Assembly (NCBI GenBank): GCA_035041965.1
Contig: JAPYMA010000354.1
Coordinates: forward strand, 52,713-116,712
DNA: 64,000 nucleotides
DNA from: Anisakis pegreffii
Lineage: Eukaryota; Nematoda; Chromadorea; Rhabditida; Anisakidae
Direction of reading: 5' to 3'
This document shows positions 60,501 to 64,000 of this stretch, piece by piece. A model generated the notes under the pieces. It saw only the letters and a program-made list of their open reading frames with translations. It searched no databases and was not told the DNA's origin. Made by a program: the position numbers and the translations under genes. Within the stretch, counting starts at the first letter, position 1, and each line of letters begins with the position of its first letter.

Positions 60501-63500
60501 TCTCCTCAAGCAAGAAAAATTGCTCGGCAACATATGTGATATTCTGAATCTAGAGGATCTGAGAAATTGAATGGTGTAAAGAAGTTCATACGTTACTGGG
60601 CAAACATGAGGGTGCCGGTAGCTTGAAGATGGTAAACTCTGTAATGCTATATTAGTGTATGGAGTGATCTATGGTGATATGTTATACGATGAATGAGAGC
60701 GACTGCGCTGATTGAGATAGGTTCAAGAAAATGGCTATATCTCCTCAAGCAAGAAAAATCGCTCGGCAACATATATGATATTCTGAATCTAGAGGATCTG
60801 AGAAATTGAATGGTGTAAAGAAGTTCATATGTTACTGGGCAAACTTGAGGGTACCGGTAGCTTGAAGATGGTAAACTCTGTAATGCTATATTAGTGTATG
60901 GAGTGATCTATGGTGATATGTTATACGATGAATGAGAGCGACTGCGCTGATTGAGATAGGTTCAAGAAAATTGCTATATCTCCTCAAGCAAGAAAAATTG
61001 CTCGGCAACATTTATGATATTCTGAATCTAGAGGATCTGAGAAATTGAATGGTGTAAAGAAATTCATATGTTACTGGGCAAACTTGAGGGTACCGGTAGC
61101 TTAAAGATGGCAAACTCTATAATGCTATATTAATGTATGGAGTGGTCTATTGTGATATGTTATACAATGAATGAGAGCGACTGCGCTGATTGAGATAGGT
61201 TCAAGAAGATGGCCATATCTCCTCAAGTAAGAAAAGTCGCTCGGCAACATATGTGATATTCTGAATCATGAGAATCTGATAAATTGAATGGTGTAAAGAA
61301 GTTCATACGTTACTGGGCAAACATGAGGGTGCCGGTAGCTTGAAGATGGTAAACTCTGTAATGCTATATTAGTGTATGGAGTGATCTATGGTGATATGTT
61401 ATACGATGAATGAGAGCGACTGCGCTGATTGAGATAGGTTCAAGAAGATGGCCATATCTCCTCAAGTAAGAAAAGTCGCTCGGCAACATATGTGATATTC
61501 TGAATCTATGAGAATCTGAGAAATTGAATGGTGTAAAGAAGTTCATACGTTACTGGGCAAACATGAGGGTGCCGGTAGCTTGAAGATGGTAAACTCTGTA
61601 ATGCTATATTAGTGTATGGAGTGATCTATGGTGATATGTTATACGATGAATGAGAGCGACTGCGCTGATTGAGATAGGTTCAAGAAAATTGCTATATCTC
61701 CTCAAGCAAGAAAAATTGCTCGGCAACATATATGATATTCTGAATCTAGAGGATCTCAGAAATTGAATTGTGTAAAGAAATTCATATGTTATTGGGCAAA
61801 CTTGAGGGTACCGGTAGTTTAAAAATGGCAAGCTCTATAATGCTATATTAATGTATGGAGTGATCTATGGTGATATGTTATACAATGAATGAGAGCGACT
61901 GCGCTGATTGAGATAGGTTCAAGAAAATGGCTATATATCCTCAAGCAAGAAAAATCGCTCTGCAACATATATGACATTCTGAATCTAGAGGATATGAGAA
62001 ATTGAACGGTGCAAAGAAATTCATATGTTACTGGGCAAACTTGAGGGTGCCGGTAGCTTAAAAATGGCAAAGTCTGTAATGCTATATTAGTGTATGGAGT
62101 GATCTATGGTGATATGTTATACGATGAATGAGAGCGACTGCGCTGATTGAGATAGGTTCAAGAAAATTGCTATATCTCTTCAAGCAAGAAAAATTGCTCG
62201 GCAACATTTATGTAATTCTGAATCTAGAGGATCTGAGAAATTGAATGGTGTAAAGAAATTCATATGTTATTGGGCAAACTTGAGGGTACCGGTAGTTTAA
62301 AGATGGCAAACTCTATAATGCTATATTAATGTATGGAGTGATCTATGGTGATATGTTATACAATGAATGAGAGCGACTGCGCTGATTGGGATAGGTTCAA
62401 GAAGATGGCCATATCTCCTCAAGTAAGAAAAGTCGCTCGGCAACATATGTGATATTCTGAATCATGAGAATCTGATAAATTGAATGGTGTAAAGAAGTTC
62501 ATACGTTACTGGGCAAACCTGAGGGTACCGGTAGCTTAAAGATGGCAAAGTCTATAATGCTATATTAATGTATGGAGTGATCTATAGTCATATGTTATAC
62601 AGTGAATGAGAGCGACTGCGCTGATTGAGATAGGTTCAAGAAAATGGCTATATCTCCTCAAGTAAGAAAAATCGCTCGGCAACATATGTGATATTCTGAA
62701 TCTAGAGGATCTGAGAAATTGAATGGTGTAAAGAAGTTCATACGTTACTGGGCAAACATGAGGGTGCCGGTAGGTTGAAGATGGTAAACTCTGTAATGCT
62801 ATATTAGTGTATGGAGTGATCTATGGTGATATGTTATACGATGAATGAGAGCGACTGCGCTGATTGAGATAGGTTCAAGAAAATTGCTATATCTCCTCAA
62901 GCAAGAAAAATTGCTCGGCAACATTTATGATATTCTGAATCTAGAGGATCTGAGAAATTGAATGGTGTAAAGAAATTCATATGTTACTGGGCAAACTTGA
63001 GGGTACCGGTAGCTTAAAGATGGCAAACTCTATAATGCTATATTAATGTATGGAGTGATCTATGGTGATATGTTATACAATGAATGAGAGCGACTGCGCT
63101 GATTGAGATAGGTTCAAGAAAATGGCTATATATCCTCAAGCAAGAAAAATCGCTCGGCAACATATATGATATTCTGAATCTAGAGGATATGAGAAATTGA
63201 ATGGTGTAAAGAAATTCATATGTTACTGGGCAAACTTGAGGGTACCGGTAGCTTAAAAATGGCAAAGTCTGTAATGCTATATTAGTGTATGGAGTGATCT
63301 ATGGTGATATGTTATACGATGAATGAGAGCGACTGCGCTGATTGAGATAGGTTCAAGAAAATTGCTATATCTCTTCAAGCAAGAAAAATTGCTCGGCAAC
63401 ATTTATGATATTCTGAATCTAGAGGATCTGAGAAATTGAATGGTGTAAAGAAGTTCACATGTTATTGGGCAAACTTGAGGGTACCGGTAGTTTAAAGATG

Positions 63501-64000
63501 GCAAACTCTATAATGCTATATTAATGTATGGAGTGATCTATGGTGATATGTTATACAATGAATGAGAGCGACTGCGCTGATTGGGATAGGTTCAAGAAGA
63601 TGGCCATATCTCCTCAAGTAAGAAAAGTCGCTCGGCAACATATGTGATATTCTGAATCATGAGAATCTGATAAATTGAATGGTGTAAAGAAGTTCATACG
63701 TTACTGGGCAAACCTGAGGGTACCGGTAGCTTAAAGATGGCAAAGTCTATAATGCTATATTAATGTATGGAGTGATCTATAGTCATATGTTATACAGTGA
63801 ATGAGAGCGACTGCGCTGATTGAGATAGGTTCAAGAAAATGGCTATATCTCCTCAAGTAAGAAAAATCGCTCGGCAACATATGTGATATTCTGAATCTAG
63901 AGGATCTGAGAAATTGAATGGTGTAAAGAAGTTCATACGTTACTGGGCAAACATGAGGGTGCCGGTAGGTTGAAGATGGTAAACTCTGTAATGCTATATT
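60501..64000. repeat. 239-bp satellite array with five-unit higher-order repeat
   Basis: TCTCCTCAAG-like unit starts fall at 60501, 60740, 60979, 61218, 61457, 61697, 61936, 62175, 62414, 62653, 62892, 63131, 63370, 63609 and 63848. The spacing is 239 bases every time except one of 240. That is 14.6 units, and the array runs off the right edge. Units differ by scattered substitutions, but unit n resembles unit n+5: those at 62414 and 63609 look identical, as do those at 62653 and 63848 over the part seen, so a 1195-base higher-order unit is present. No frame is kept, since 239 is not a multiple of three. Confidence 0.97.

Noticed and set aside
61364..63265. Several nearly identical 60-75 residue minus-strand frames (MPFLSYRYPQVCP...)
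   Set aside because: They are the same frame in each 239-base satellite unit; the unit length is not a multiple of three, so frames cannot run through, and substitutions show no coding pattern.

Overview
This is eukaryotic nuclear DNA, AT-rich, with many small exons joined by GT-AG introns (acceptors often TTTTCAG-like), several transposon-derived repeats and one satellite array. The gene content points to a nematode: a luqin-like RYamide (LURY-1 type) neuropeptide precursor, a secreted Cys/Gln/Pro-rich protein of the abu/pqn kind, a BPI/LBP-like lipid-binding protein and an AMPA-class GLR glutamate receptor. The species cannot be told from the sequence. All exon models were built by hand from reading frame, splice sites and intron phase; no search or transcript data were used.

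Left part (1-9.4 kb): the minus strand carries the 5' two thirds or less of a VPS8 (CORVET subunit) gene in 12 visible exons; the gene runs off the left edge. A complete plus-strand gene for a secreted Cys-rich abu/pqn-like protein (2124-4823) lies inside one 4.1-kb VPS8 intron.

9.4-22 kb is repeat-rich and mosaic: a C-rich minisatellite, a TA-flanked MITE, diverged tandem repeats of about 290 bp, CA-rich blocks, a tRNA-derived SINE and a cluster of TGATAAAA motifs. It also holds a seven-exon minus-strand gene (18161-21126) whose GC-rich exons look unlike the neighbouring genes. It encodes an unrecognised 423-residue protein with two C-terminal zinc-finger-like motifs and a possible degenerate OTU-like N-terminal domain. 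This is the best candidate in the window for something undescribed.

22-39 kb is mostly non-coding. It contains the LURY-1 type precursor (28389-29015), two copies of one hAT-like MITE family (about 27.6-28.0 and 36.3-36.6 kb, opposite orientation) and a four-exon minus-strand gene for an unrecognised 229-residue protein (30033-32580).

39-55 kb holds two convergent, well-supported genes: a BPI/LBP/CETP-like lipid-binding protein on plus (39042-45007, first exon not found) and a complete 20-exon AMPA-class glutamate receptor on minus (45247-54782). Their stop codons are about 240 bp apart. 55-60.4 kb shows no supported gene. From 60.5 kb to the right edge the sequence is a 239-bp satellite organised as a five-unit higher-order repeat.

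The genes do not form an operon or one pathway. Two have neuronal roles (the receptor and the neuropeptide), VPS8 is endosomal housekeeping, and the two secreted proteins belong to cuticle-like and lipid-transfer families.
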